A stretch of 64,000 bases of DNA. It comes from Sphingomonas sp. BGYR3. GTDB taxonomy: Bacteria; Pseudomonadota; Alphaproteobacteria; Sphingomonadales; Sphingomonadaceae. Position numbers and translations under genes: made by a program. Shown here piece by piece: positions 9,576 to 18,082 of this stretch; position 1 is the stretch's first letter; every line of letters begins with the position of its first letter. Under the pieces are notes generated by a model that was not told where the DNA came from, did no database searches, and saw nothing but the letters and a program-made list of their open reading frames with translations. The stretch is from assembly GCF_025153455.1 (NCBI RefSeq), contig NZ_JANZNT010000001.1:1116001-1180000 (forward strand). The letters run 5' to 3'.

Positions 9576-11114
9576 TTACTTGGCCCGCCCGCCATTCGCG
9601 GCAGGGACGGCCATCAGCCGGGCCAGCATCGCGCGGAACTGGCGCAGTTCGCCGCCGCTCAGCTGTTGCTGGACGGTGAACTTGAAATTGGCCGGGTTCA
9701 CCGGGCGGCCGCCGCGATACACCTCGTAATGCAGGTGCGGGCCGGTCGACAGGCCGGTCGATCCGACATAACCGATGACTTGCCCCGCGCTGACCCGCGT
9801 GCCGGAACTGACGGCGATGCGGCTCATATGGGCATAGCCGGTGGCCAGGCTGCCGGCATGATTGACCTTCACGAACTTGCCATGCCCGCCATGCCAGCCG
9901 GCATAGGCGACGACGCCGCTGGATGCCGCGCGGATCGGCGTGCCATAACTTGCCTTGAAATCCAGTCCGTTATGCTGGCGGCGATACCGCAGCACGGGGT
10001 GGAACCGCGCGCCAAAGCCGCTGGACACCGCGCCCGGCACGGGCCGGGCCATCTCGCCGCGATTTTCGCCGACGCCCTTGGCATCGAACCATTCGGTGCG
10101 CCCGCCCTGTTCCCACCGGACCAGCTGGATCTGGCGGTTGCCCTGATCGATCGCGGCATAGAGCAATTTGCCCAGCCGTTCCTCGCCGGTTTCCGCCCGC
10201 TGCCGCTCGACGATCAGGTCGAACTGGTCATTGGCGCCGATCCGCGACATGGGCAGGCGCAGCCGCATCGCGCGGATATACGCCTCGACCGCGCGGGCCG
10301 GGGCACCGGCGGCACGCGCCGCGCGGTACAGGCTGCCGCCCACCCGTGCCCGGATGCGCAGCGGCGTATTGTCGATGGCGATGGGAATACGCTTCAGCGC
10401 CAGCGCGCCGCCATCGGTGCGCTTCACGTCGATCGCCAGATCGAACCGCGCACGAAATGCCAGCATCTCCAGCGGCCGGGCAGCATCCTTTTCCGGGCGG
10501 CGGCCCAGCTTCATCGCAATGCGGGTGCCCGGCCGGATCGCGTCCAGCGGCACTGCATCGCCAACCATGGCGGCCACGCGCGCGGCCTCGTCATCGGCCA
10601 TGCCCGACCGGGTCAGGAACCGTTCGAACGACCCGCTCATCGTTCCGCTGACATCGATCACCGGGCGTTCGGGCGTATCGTTCAGCGGCCGTGCGGCGGC
10701 GGTCGCGCCCATGCGAGTCCCGCTGTTCGCGCCCAGCGCCAGCGCCGTCACGCCCTGGCTGCGCGCCTGATCCAGCGCATCGCCGGTCAGCGGCGCGGGC
10801 GCACGGCCCAGGATCGGCCGCTCGAACCCCGGCGACAACAGCCAGGCCAGCGCCAGCATCCCGGCACAGGTTGCAGCGCCGCGATACCATTCGCCGCTGC
10901 CGATGCGCGAACCAAGGTCAGGAAAGGGATCGAAATCGGGAAAGCGGTCGGTCAGCGTCTCGACCCAGGCCGGACGGCGAAGGCGCAAGGCCGGCACCGC
11001 AGCGCCCTGAGCGCCGCTGCCGCCGTCCAACCATTCATGCTCGCCCCGCAGGAACAAAAACCCGCACCCCCAACCCGTTGATCCGGCAACCCATTCCGGT
11101 TGCTGGACCGGCAT
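9576..11114 (-). CDS. M23 family metallopeptidase (murein endopeptidase-like)
   Basis: Membrane-anchored peptidoglycan DD-endopeptidase candidate. An N-terminal cytoplasmic segment and a membrane helix (AATCAGMLALAWLLSPG, about residues 80-96) precede an OapA/LysM-like middle region and a C-terminal LytM domain. Zinc and active-site motifs are intact: HNGLDFKASYGTPI (H-x3-D) and GPHLHYEVYRGG (H-x-H), followed by the usual PVNP. Length is 512 residues. ATG 11114 has a weak ribosome site; in-frame TTG 11057 (MFLRGEHEW) is a credible shorter start. It converges on the HerA gene with an 81-nt gap and is divergent from the SUV3 helicase. Confidence 0.88.
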   Translation of the reverse strand: MPVQQPEWVAGSTGWGCGFLFLRGEHEWLDGGSGAQGAAVPALRLRRPAWVETLTDRFPDFDPFPDLGSRIGSGEWYRGAATCAGMLALAWLLSPGFERPILGRAPAPLTGDALDQARSQGVTALALGANSGTRMGATAAARPLNDTPERPVIDVSGTMSGSFERFLTRSGMADDEAARVAAMVGDAVPLDAIRPGTRIAMKLGRRPEKDAARPLEMLAFRARFDLAIDVKRTDGGALALKRIPIAIDNTPLRIRARVGGSLYRAARAAGAPARAVEAYIRAMRLRLPMSRIGANDQFDLIVERQRAETGEERLGKLLYAAIDQGNRQIQLVRWEQGGRTEWFDAKGVGENRGEMARPVPGAVSSGFGARFHPVLRYRRQHNGLDFKASYGTPIRAASSGVVAYAGWHGGHGKFVKVNHAGSLATGYAHMSRIAVSSGTRVSAGQVIGYVGSTGLSTGPHLHYEVYRGGRPVNPANFKFTVQQQLSGGELRQFRAMLARLMAVPAANGGRAK

Positions 11115-11242
11115 GATTTCTGTGAAGCAAAGGTCCTAAAGTCAAATTAACCCGGCCCGGTAATGGCTCCGCGTGCGACGAACCGTGCCGCTGGCCGGGC
11201 GACCGGGACGCGCAACCGGCAACCGATCGGTTAAATCGTGCA

Positions 11243-13792
11243 ATGCCGGTTGCCATGGGCACCGCGATGGCCAATCTTGGCATGGCTATGGCCCAGTTCG
11301 CGCATCGACCGGTCACTGCCGTGCTGGGGCCGACCAACACGGGCAAGACTCATCTGGCGATTGAGCGGATGTGCGGCCATTCCAGCGGCATGATCGGCTT
11401 TCCGCTCCGCCTGCTGGCGCGCGAAGTCTATGACCGCGTCGTCCGAATCAAGGGCGCGAACCAGGTCGGGCTGATCACGGGAGAGGAGAAAATCCTGCCC
11501 CCCGATGCCCGCTGGCTGCTGTGCACCGCCGAATCCATGCCGACGGACCGCAGCGTGGGCTTCGTCGCGCTGGACGAGGCGCAGCTGGGTGCCGATCCGG
11601 AACGCGGCCATGTGTTTACCGACCGCCTGCTCAACGTGCGCGGGCGCGACGAAACCATGATCCTGGGGTCGGAATCGCTGCGCCCGATGGTCCGGTCGCT
11701 GATCCCGGATGCCGAAATCATCACCCGGCCCCGCTTTTCGACGCTCAGCTATGCGGGCGCGAAAAAGCTGTCCCGCCTGCCCCGGCGCAGCGCCATTGTC
11801 GCGTTCAGCGCAGAGGAGGTCTATGCCGTGGCAGAGGCACTCCGGCGGCTGCGCGGCGGGGCCGCCGTTGTCATGGGCGCCCTGTCGCCCAGCACCCGCA
11901 ATGCACAGGTCGCGATGTTTCAGGCGGGCGAGGTCGATTATCTGGTCGCCACCGATGCGATCGGCATGGGCCTCAATATGGATGTCGGCCATGTCGCCTT
12001 TGCCTCGCTGCACAAATTCGACGGCCGCCGTCACCGCCGCCTGACCGTGGCGGAAATGGCGCAGATCGCCGGGCGCGCCGGTCGGCATCAGCGCGACGGC
12101 ACCTTCGGCGCGCTGCACGAGGACGGGCCAGAGGCGTTTCAACCGGAAGAGGTGCTGGCGATCGAGGGGCATCGCGTGCCCCCGCTGGAACAGCTCTATT
12201 GGCGCAACGGCGCGCCCGATTTTTCCGGCATCGATGCGCTGATCGACAGCCTTGAACGACGGCCCGCCGATCCCGTGCTCCGCGCCGCACCAGAGGCGGT
12301 GGACCTTGCCGTGCTCAAGCGGCTGGCCGCCGAAGGCTGGGTGCGGGACCGCGCGCGCCATCCCGCCATGATCCGCCGCCTGTGGGCCGCGTGCGGTCTG
12401 CCGGATTTCCGCAAGCTTGGCCCCGATCCCCATGCCCGCTTCGTCGGCCGCCTGTTCCGCCACCTGTCGGAAGGGACGGGCCATATCCCGCAGGACTGGT
12501 TCGCGCAGGAAATCGACCGGCTCGACCGGCTGGGCGGCGATGTCGAAACCATCGCCGGGCGGATCGCCGCGGCGCGCAGCTGGGCCTATATCGCCCACCG
12601 GTCCGACTGGCTGGAAAACCCGGCCCATTGGGCAGAACGGACCCGCGCGATCGAGGAACGCCTGTCCGATGCGCTCCACGCCTGTCTGACCCAACGCTTT
12701 GTCGACCGGCGGACCAGCGTGCTGCTGCGTCAGATCGGCGCCGATCCCGCCGCCCTGCCGGTCGATGTCGATGCCGATGGCGCAGTGAGTGTGGAGGGCG
12801 AGCCGCTTGGCCGCCTCAGCGGCTTCCGGTTCGAGGTCGCGGCCGATGCGCGCGCGTCGGACAAGCGGATGCTGCTGGCGGCGGCTGAAAAGCGGCTGGC
12901 GGGCGAACTTGCCGCACGCGCCGATGCGCTGGCCGCATCGCCAGACGCCGCCTTTTCGCTGACCGACGACGGCACGGGTCAGCCCCGGATCGCCTGGAAC
13001 GACGTGCCGGTCGCTGCGCTTGCCGCCGGCCCCGCCGCCCATCGCCCGCGCGTCCGGCTGGACCGGGCGACCGCTGCCCTGCCCGCCCGCGCCCGCGATC
13101 TGGTTCAGGGCAGGCTGGACCGCTGGCTGGCGGATCAGCTGAACCGGCATCTGCCCGGCCTTGCCCCGCTTGCCGCGCTGGCCAGCGCCATGGATGCGCC
13201 GCCGGGCGTGCGCGTCGTGGCGGCCGCGCTGCTCGATGGCCTGGGCATCGCCCCGCGCGATGGCCTGGCGGCGGCGGTGGACACACTGCCCGGCCCGGCG
13301 CGCCATGCCCTTCGCCGCGCCGGGGTCACCATCGGCACGCTCGACCTGTTCGATCCCCGGATGCTGAAGCCTCATGCCGCACGCCTTCGCCATGCCCTGT
13401 TTCAGGCGTCGGGGTCGCCGGTGCCCGCACCCGCCCCTGCCGGTGCGACGGTGATCGCCGCATCGGGCAATGCCGCCCCCGGCTTTCGCCGCATCGGGGA
13501 TCAGGCGGTGCGCATCGACCTTGTCGAGCGGCTGGCGCGCGGCATCCACGACGCGCGCGTTGCCGCTCCTGCGGATCAGCCGTTCGAACCGCCCATGGCG
13601 CTCGCCACCTCGATCGGCCTGACCGCCCCGTCGCAGGACCGGTTGATGACCGCGCTCGGCTTTCGCAGGCGTGGGCAGGAACCCGGCTGGGTCTGGCATG
13701 GCCGCCGCCGCCCGCCCCGTCAGCGTACCGAACCCGTCGCCCGCCCCGGCAACGCCTTTTCCGGGCTGGCAGAGCTGATGCTGAATGGCTGA
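11243..13792 (+). CDS. SUV3-type ATP-dependent RNA helicase
   Basis: Ski2/SUV3-like helicase related to the mitochondrial RNA-degradosome helicase. Walker A GPTNTGKTHLAIERM is near residue 30, the DEAD-type box is FVALDEAQLGADPERGHVF, and motifs V/VI read YLVATDAIGMGLNMDV and QIAGRAGRHQRDGTFG. The C-terminal half (about residues 330-849) is Ala/Arg-rich and poorly conserved. It should unwind RNA or RNA:DNA for decay; the bacterial partner nuclease is unknown. Its last 8 nt overlap the S4-domain gene, indicating coupled translation with another RNA-binding protein. Several Met codons follow the start, so the N-terminus could be up to 16 residues shorter. Confidence 0.88.
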   Translation: MPVAMGTAMANLGMAMAQFAHRPVTAVLGPTNTGKTHLAIERMCGHSSGMIGFPLRLLAREVYDRVVRIKGANQVGLITGEEKILPPDARWLLCTAESMPTDRSVGFVALDEAQLGADPERGHVFTDRLLNVRGRDETMILGSESLRPMVRSLIPDAEIITRPRFSTLSYAGAKKLSRLPRRSAIVAFSAEEVYAVAEALRRLRGGAAVVMGALSPSTRNAQVAMFQAGEVDYLVATDAIGMGLNMDVGHVAFASLHKFDGRRHRRLTVAEMAQIAGRAGRHQRDGTFGALHEDGPEAFQPEEVLAIEGHRVPPLEQLYWRNGAPDFSGIDALIDSLERRPADPVLRAAPEAVDLAVLKRLAAEGWVRDRARHPAMIRRLWAACGLPDFRKLGPDPHARFVGRLFRHLSEGTGHIPQDWFAQEIDRLDRLGGDVETIAGRIAAARSWAYIAHRSDWLENPAHWAERTRAIEERLSDALHACLTQRFVDRRTSVLLRQIGADPAALPVDVDADGAVSVEGEPLGRLSGFRFEVAADARASDKRMLLAAAEKRLAGELAARADALAASPDAAFSLTDDGTGQPRIAWNDVPVAALAAGPAAHRPRVRLDRATAALPARARDLVQGRLDRWLADQLNRHLPGLAPLAALASAMDAPPGVRVVAAALLDGLGIAPRDGLAAAVDTLPGPARHALRRAGVTIGTLDLFDPRMLKPHAARLRHALFQASGSPVPAPAPAGATVIAASGNAAPGFRRIGDQAVRIDLVERLARGIHDARVAAPADQPFEPPMALATSIGLTAPSQDRLMTALGFRRRGQEPGWVWHGRRRPPRQRTEPVARPGNAFSGLAELMLNG

Positions 13793-14108
13793 CCGGGCGG
13801 GCGATCACGGGCCGTCGATGCGGCTCGACCGGTTCCTGTGGTATGCGCGGCTGACGAAATCGCGCAGCCTGGCCCAGACGCTGGCAGAGGGCGGCCGCCT
13901 GCGCCTTGACGGACGGCGCATCGACCGCGCCCATGCCGCCGTCCGCGTCGGCGCGATCATCGCCTTTCCGCTGCACGGCCAGGTGCGCGTGGTGCGCGTC
14001 ACCGCCCTGCCCCACCGGCGCGGCCCGCCTGCCGAAGCGCTTGGCTGCTACGAAAACCTTGTCACCGGCGATGCCAACCCCGTTGACGCGCCGGACAGCG
14101 CCGCATAG
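13785..14108 (+). CDS. S4 domain RNA-binding protein (Hsp15-like)
   Basis: A 107-residue S4-fold protein of the HslR/Hsp15 type, which binds stalled 50S ribosome-nascent-chain complexes. The S4 core reads [20 protein letters not shown] followed by [21 protein letters not shown]. It starts 8 nt inside the SUV3 helicase gene. RNA helicase and RNA-binding protein being encoded together suggests a shared RNA-quality role; that is inference. The in-frame Met at residue 12 (MRLDRF) is an alternative start without the overlap. Confidence 0.85.
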   Translation: MADRAGDHGPSMRLDRFLWYARLTKSRSLAQTLAEGGRLRLDGRRIDRAHAAVRVGAIIAFPLHGQVRVVRVTALPHRRGPPAEALGCYENLVTGDANPVDAPDSAA

Positions 14109-14145
14109 CAGAAGTGCGCACAACACGAACGGAGCCTGCGCCCCA

Positions 14146-14487
14146 ATGACCTATGTCGTCACCGACGCCTGCATCAAATGCAAATACATGGATTGCGTCG
14201 AGGTCTGCCCGGTGGACTGTTTCTATGAGGGCGAGGTCATGCTCGTCATCAACCCGAACGAGTGCATCGACTGCGGCGTGTGCGAACCCGAATGTCCGGC
14301 AGAGGCGATCCTGCCCGACACGGAAAACGGCCTTGAACAATGGCTTGAGCTGAACGCGACCTATTCCGCGCAATGGCCCAACGTCACCAACAATGCCGGC
14401 CAGACGCCTGCCGATGCCGATGAGCACAAGGGCGAAGAGGGCAAGTTCGACAAGTATTTCTCGCCAGAGCCCGGCGCCGGCGACTGA
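14146..14487 (+). CDS. fdxA: Ferredoxin FdxA (7Fe, 3Fe-4S/4Fe-4S)
   Basis: A 113-residue seven-iron ferredoxin. Cluster ligands are in [17 protein letters not shown] (residues about 9-25) and [16 protein letters not shown] (about 40-55), and the C-terminal extension ends [11 protein letters not shown], as in alphaproteobacterial FdxA. Electron carrier in the cytosol; partner unknown. Start ATG 14146 gives the canonical [10 protein letters not shown]-terminus. It lies 37 nt after the S4 gene and is followed by a strong hairpin terminator. Confidence 0.95.
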   Translation: MTYVVTDACIKCKYMDCVEVCPVDCFYEGEVMLVINPNECIDCGVCEPECPAEAILPDTENGLEQWLELNATYSAQWPNVTNNAGQTPADADEHKGEEGKFDKYFSPEPGAGD

Positions 14488-14522
14488 TCGAAACCGCCGA
14501 CGCTTCGACACGGATCACCATG

Positions 14523-14557
14523 ACGGCCTCCGCCATGCAAATGGCGGGGGCCGTTTC
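14523..14557 (+). terminator. Intrinsic-type terminator after fdxA
   Basis: A 14-nt stem (14523-14536 with 14541-14554, one G-T pair) closes on a GCAA tetraloop and is followed by TTTC. It starts 35 nt after the fdxA stop. The T-run is short, as is common in high-GC genomes. Confidence 0.7.
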
Positions 14558-14807
14558 GCGCCGGGGCAAATGGTCGTGCCACGCGCGAAACATGTGCCAA
14601 AATGGATAAAATGGACAGGCCCGGCGCGCCGCGCTGGCATTTCTGTGTCCAACGTGTTACACAATGGCCAGACGGGTGGATTCGATGCCCCCCGCCGCGG
14701 AGACGTTGACAATAATGCCCCCGGTCGCACCAACCCAGCCCGGTTAGCGGGCCAGTGTTGTTCGTGCAACCCCTCGGGGCGCGAGTTCACGGAAAGGTTC
14801 CTCCTAC
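14558..14807. other. Intergenic region upstream of carD
   Basis: About 250 nt without a credible gene between the fdxA terminator and carD. It should contain the carD promoter. A TTGACA hexamer is at 14706-14711 but I see no convincing -10 at the right distance. GGAAAGG lies about 12 nt before the carD ATG. Confidence 0.4.
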
Positions 14808-15347
14808 ATGGCTGCCAAGGCGCTGTCCTTCGACGTCGGCGATTATGTCGTTTACCCCAAGCACGGCGTGGGCCGTGTAATCGAACTTCAGAAGCAGGAA
14901 ATCGCGGGCATGCAGCTTGAGCTGTATGTGCTGCGCTTCGAAAAGGAAAAGATGACCCTGCGCGTTCCGACCAACAAGGCGGAAAGCGTCGGCATGCGCA
15001 AACTGTCCAGCGACAAGACGCTCAAGGAAGCGCTCGACACGCTGAAGGGCAAGCCCAAGGTCAAGCGCACCATGTGGTCGCGCCGCGCGCAGGAATATGA
15101 GGCAAAGATCAATTCGGGCGATCTCGTCTCCATCGCCGAAGTGGTCCGCGACCTGTATCGCGCCGACGACCAGCCGGAACAGAGCTATTCGGAACGGCAG
15201 ATCTTCGAAGCCGCCGCCTCGCGCCTCGCGCGCGAACTGGCTGCGATGGAGCAGGTGGACGAACCGACCGCGCTCAAGAAGCTGATCGAGATCCTGAAGG
15301 CTGCGGCCGCGATCTACAATAAGGACAAGGAAGACGCCGCCGCCTGA
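14808..15347 (+). CDS. carD: CarD family transcriptional regulator
   Basis: CarD binds the RNA polymerase beta subunit through its N-terminal Tudor-like domain and stabilises open complexes, notably at rRNA promoters. Residues 1-65 (FDVGDYVVYPKHGVGRVIEL ... MTLRVPTNKA) are the RNAP-interacting domain. Residues about 70-165 are the helical DNA-binding part, with WSRRAQEYEAKINSGDL. The Lys/Ala-rich tail ends KDKEDAAA. Its 179 residues are typical. It is transcribed alone: a 320-nt leader region precedes it and a terminator follows. Confidence 0.94.
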   Translation: MAAKALSFDVGDYVVYPKHGVGRVIELQKQEIAGMQLELYVLRFEKEKMTLRVPTNKAESVGMRKLSSDKTLKEALDTLKGKPKVKRTMWSRRAQEYEAKINSGDLVSIAEVVRDLYRADDQPEQSYSERQIFEAAASRLARELAAMEQVDEPTALKKLIEILKAAAAIYNKDKEDAAA

Positions 15348-15372
15348 CGGCAGCGCCTTTCGTCACATGGCA

Positions 15373-15409
15373 ACGGGGCGGTCCGGCGACGGGCCGCCCC
15401 GTTTCGTTC
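15373..15409 (+). terminator. Intrinsic-type terminator after carD
   Basis: Stem ACGGGGCGG (15373-15381) pairs with CCGCCCCGT (15394-15402) and is followed by TTCGTTCT. It is 26 nt after the carD stop. Confidence 0.75.
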
Positions 15410-15484
15410 TGGCCGATGCGCGCTTGCCCGCTTTCCCGCCGACGTGTATGATACGCGTAATACACATGGGAAGGGGAAACCCCG

Positions 15485-16201
15485 ATGCTGCGCTCTGCCA
15501 CCCTCACTGCCCTGGCGCTTGCCGCCATCGCCTGCACGCCCGCAACCGGCACCCCTCCTCCCGACGATGCCGATGGCACGCGCAGCTTTTCGGTCGCCGG
15601 GTTCGATCGCATCGCGCTGAAGGGGTCGGACACCGTCGACGTCCGTCACGGCGACGCCTTCAGCGTCACGGCGCGCGGGCAGCAAAAGGTGCTGGACAGC
15701 CTTGAACTGGTCAATCGCGACGGCACGCTGGTCATCGCCCGCAAAAAGGACGCCGGCTGGAACTGGGGCAGCGATGACAAGGCCAGGCTCACCATCGTCC
15801 TGCCGCGGATCACCGGCGCCTCGCTCGCCGGTTCGGGGCACATGACCATCGACCGTGCCGATACCGGTTTTGCCGGCGATCTTGCCGGCTCCGGCAACCT
15901 GACCGTCGGCCGCCTTGCCGGGGATCGGGCAACGCTCGCCGTCGCCGGTTCGGGAACGCTGTCCGTGGCGGGCGAGGTCGGATCGGTCGAGGCGAGCATT
16001 GCCGGTTCCGGCGATATCCGCGCCGAACAGCTGCGCGCCGCATCCGCAAGCGTTTCCATCGCCGGGTCGGGCGATGTCCGCATCGACGTCAATGGCACCG
16101 CGACTGTCTCCGTCCTCGGCTCCGGCAATGCCGATCTGGGCGACGATGCGCGCTGCACCATCAACAAGCGGGGATCGGGCACCGTCCGCTGCGGCCGATA
16201 G
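15485..16201 (+). CDS. GIN domain (DUF2807) lipoprotein
   Basis: Exported GIN-domain protein of 238 residues. The N-terminus MLRSATLTALALAAIAC carries a lipobox, with Cys17 as the likely lipidated residue. The beta-helical domain starts at FSVAGFDRIALKGSDTVDVR and then repeats a SG-rich turn about every 18-20 residues (LAGSGHM, LAGSGNL, VAGSGTL, IAGSGDI, IAGSGDV, VLGSGNA). This ladder is the hallmark of the fold. Function is unknown; the family has been called a putative auto-transporter adhesin head domain. It precedes a second, diverged GIN gene by 44 nt. Confidence 0.85.
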   Translation: MLRSATLTALALAAIACTPATGTPPPDDADGTRSFSVAGFDRIALKGSDTVDVRHGDAFSVTARGQQKVLDSLELVNRDGTLVIARKKDAGWNWGSDDKARLTIVLPRITGASLAGSGHMTIDRADTGFAGDLAGSGNLTVGRLAGDRATLAVAGSGTLSVAGEVGSVEASIAGSGDIRAEQLRAASASVSIAGSGDVRIDVNGTATVSVLGSGNADLGDDARCTINKRGSGTVRCGR

Positions 16202-16245
16202 GAGCAGGCGGGGCACGTGCGATCCTGCTTGCCAGCAGCGCGGCG

Positions 16246-16992
16246 ATGGTGCGATCAATGGCCATGCAACGCCTGATCCCGCTCTTCGCCCTGCCCCTGC
16301 TGATCGGGGCGGCACCGCAATCGCTGGAACGGCGCGTGGTGCTCAGCGGGTTCGACAAAATCCGCGTCGACGGCCCGTGGCAGGTGGACGTGACCAGCGG
16401 CGGCACCACCGGCGCCACGCTGACCGGCGACCGTCCGGCGCTGGAACGGGTTCAGGTGCGGCAAGAGGGCAGCACGCTGATCGTCTCCCCCGTGCGCGGC
16501 GCGGACGGCGCATGGCGCGGCGGGGCGGCACCCGCGCCCGATGGCCCCATCATCCGGGTGTCCGCCCGCGCCCTGACCGGGGCCAGCCTGAACGGCGCAG
16601 GCACGCTCAGCATCGACCGGATTGAGGGGGCGCGGGTTCAGGTCGCCGTCAATGGATCGGGCCGCCTGTCGGTCGGCGACATTGATGCCGACGAACTCAA
16701 CGCCACGGTCATCGGCCCCGGCGCCATGACGCTCGCCGGCACTGTGCGCCGCGCCCGCATCCTGTCGAACGCAGGCGGCAGCATCACCGGCTTTACCCTG
16801 GTGGCGGACGAGGCACTGGTGCGATCCGAAGGCACCGGCACGATCCAGATGACAGCCCGCTACCGCGCCGATGTCAGCGGCCTGGGCCTTGGCAGCATCA
16901 CCATCGGCGGCAACCCCGAATGCCGGATCAGCGGCCCCGCCCCCATCCAGTGCGGCAAGGGCGACGGCCGGCAGGGACAGGCCGGCCAATAG
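16246..16992 (+). CDS. Second GIN domain (DUF2807) secreted protein
   Basis: A 248-residue paralogue of the preceding gene. The hydrophobic signal LIPLFALPLLIGAAPQ is best served by the ATG codons at 16258 or 16264; 16246 is the longest option. The GIN motif VVLSGFDKIRVDGPWQVDV is recognisable, but the SG turns are more degenerate (LNGAGTL, VNGSGRL, VIGPGAM, VRSEGTG). There is no lipobox, so it is probably periplasmic rather than lipid-anchored. It likely arose by tandem duplication. Two Cys near the end (ECRISG, IQCGK) match the CTINKRGSGTVRC end of the first copy. Confidence 0.8.
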   Translation: MVRSMAMQRLIPLFALPLLIGAAPQSLERRVVLSGFDKIRVDGPWQVDVTSGGTTGATLTGDRPALERVQVRQEGSTLIVSPVRGADGAWRGGAAPAPDGPIIRVSARALTGASLNGAGTLSIDRIEGARVQVAVNGSGRLSVGDIDADELNATVIGPGAMTLAGTVRRARILSNAGGSITGFTLVADEALVRSEGTGTIQMTARYRADVSGLGLGSITIGGNPECRISGPAPIQCGKGDGRQGQAGQ

Positions 16993-17044
16993 ACAACGGG
17001 CGGGCACGGGCCGCGATCATCACGTACCATCGCCAGATAAGTCC

Positions 17045-17055
17045 GGGGGGGGGGG
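17045..17055 (+). repeat. Homopolymeric G tract (11 G)
   Basis: Eleven consecutive G residues, 5 nt upstream of the TTG start of the next gene. It occupies the position of a ribosome binding site and is long enough for slipped-strand length change. Confidence 0.9.
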
Positions 17056-17060
17056 CACCA

Positions 17061-17957
17061 TTGGAACATCATTTCGACCGCACTATCCGGTTTAACGACC
17101 AGTCGGAGTTGAAGAACCTCTACAAGTGGTGCCTCAACGAGCACGATGAGGCCGGGGAGAAGGTCGGGCGGGACTACATTCCTTGGCAGTGGACCCTGCA
17201 CTTCAAGGGCAAGGGGATCGCGCTAAGCGAGCATACGCAGATCGGCGATCGGTACGCGCAGCCAGCTGACGAGGCCGGTGCCAAGAGCAAGCGGATCATC
17301 ACCGCTACCCTCTACCCGGCAGAGCAGGGTCGCTACGCCCCGCGCTACTCCATGTTGGGCACCGATCGGACCATCACCCATTTCGATCTTCGGATTGAGG
17401 AAGCAGACGGAAAGGGTGAACGGTGCGTCGTATGGGGCGGTGTGAGCTACACCGCCGATGTCGATTTCCGCGACGTGACCTCGCCCGACACGATCGTGTT
17501 CTATTTTTACCTGAAGCGCGAACGGTTCGATGACATCGCGCGCCAGATCGCGTCGCGAGCCGTGGACAGCCTCTCGTTAAGCCTTGGTGGGGTGCAGGGC
17601 TTCTATGCCGACTGGTCACCAAGGATCACCACCGACAAAATCAAGGTGCTCACCCGCAACCGGCACCATGAGATTCAAGGTGCGATCGATGCGGTGCGGA
17701 TACCGCGCCTTGGCGAGGTGGAGGAAGCGGAGCTATCCCTTGCGACCAAGTTTGATCTCGCCCTAGAGGACGACTATCCTGACAACGAACCGGATAAGGC
17801 GGACACCACCCACGGTGACGGTCGCCCGGTCGATAGACCAGCGCAACTTGAGTTCGTGAGCGACAGCCGAGCGCAAGAGACGCTGAAGATGATTACTTCG
17901 TTGCGAATGGCCGCGTGGGTGATCGCTGGGCTCTTGCTGATCCGGATGTTCGTTTAG
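17061..17957 (+). CDS. Hypothetical C-terminally anchored protein, lower-GC gene
   Basis: I do not recognise this 298-residue protein. From TTG 17061 it begins LEHHFDRTIRFND, has a conserved-looking middle (WQWTLHFKGKGIALSEHTQ, IVFYFYLKRERFDDIA, GFYADWSP) and ends in one membrane helix (MAAWVIAGLLLIRMFV), so it is predicted tail-anchored with a cytoplasmic domain. Codon use differs from its neighbours: TTA, CTA, ATT and CCT appear and third positions are less GC-rich, suggesting transfer. Initiation is uncertain. An in-frame ATG at 16920 would start inside the GIN gene and translate through the G tract, giving an unconvincing Arg/Pro-rich leader. The G tract may act as the ribosome site for TTG 17061. 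Confidence 0.65.
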   Translation: MEHHFDRTIRFNDQSELKNLYKWCLNEHDEAGEKVGRDYIPWQWTLHFKGKGIALSEHTQIGDRYAQPADEAGAKSKRIITATLYPAEQGRYAPRYSMLGTDRTITHFDLRIEEADGKGERCVVWGGVSYTADVDFRDVTSPDTIVFYFYLKRERFDDIARQIASRAVDSLSLSLGGVQGFYADWSPRITTDKIKVLTRNRHHEIQGAIDAVRIPRLGEVEEAELSLATKFDLALEDDYPDNEPDKADTTHGDGRPVDRPAQLEFVSDSRAQETLKMITSLRMAAWVIAGLLLIRMFV

Positions 17958-18082
17958 GAGCTCATGCGCGTGTGACAATTAAACGTCCGCTTGTCTGCCC
18001 TGCTCACTCAAAAGCCACCGTTCGTCTTCCCACCCAATAGGCGGACATGATGCCATTGTCCTGAACCGGCCGCCCCGGCCCC

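Noticed and set aside
11231..13699. 822-codon open frame opposite the SUV3 helicase
   Set aside because: Shadow of a clear helicase; no motifs, biased composition.
14706..14734. carD promoter with -35 TTGACA
   Set aside because: No acceptable -10 at 16-18 nt; kept only as a note for the intergenic region.
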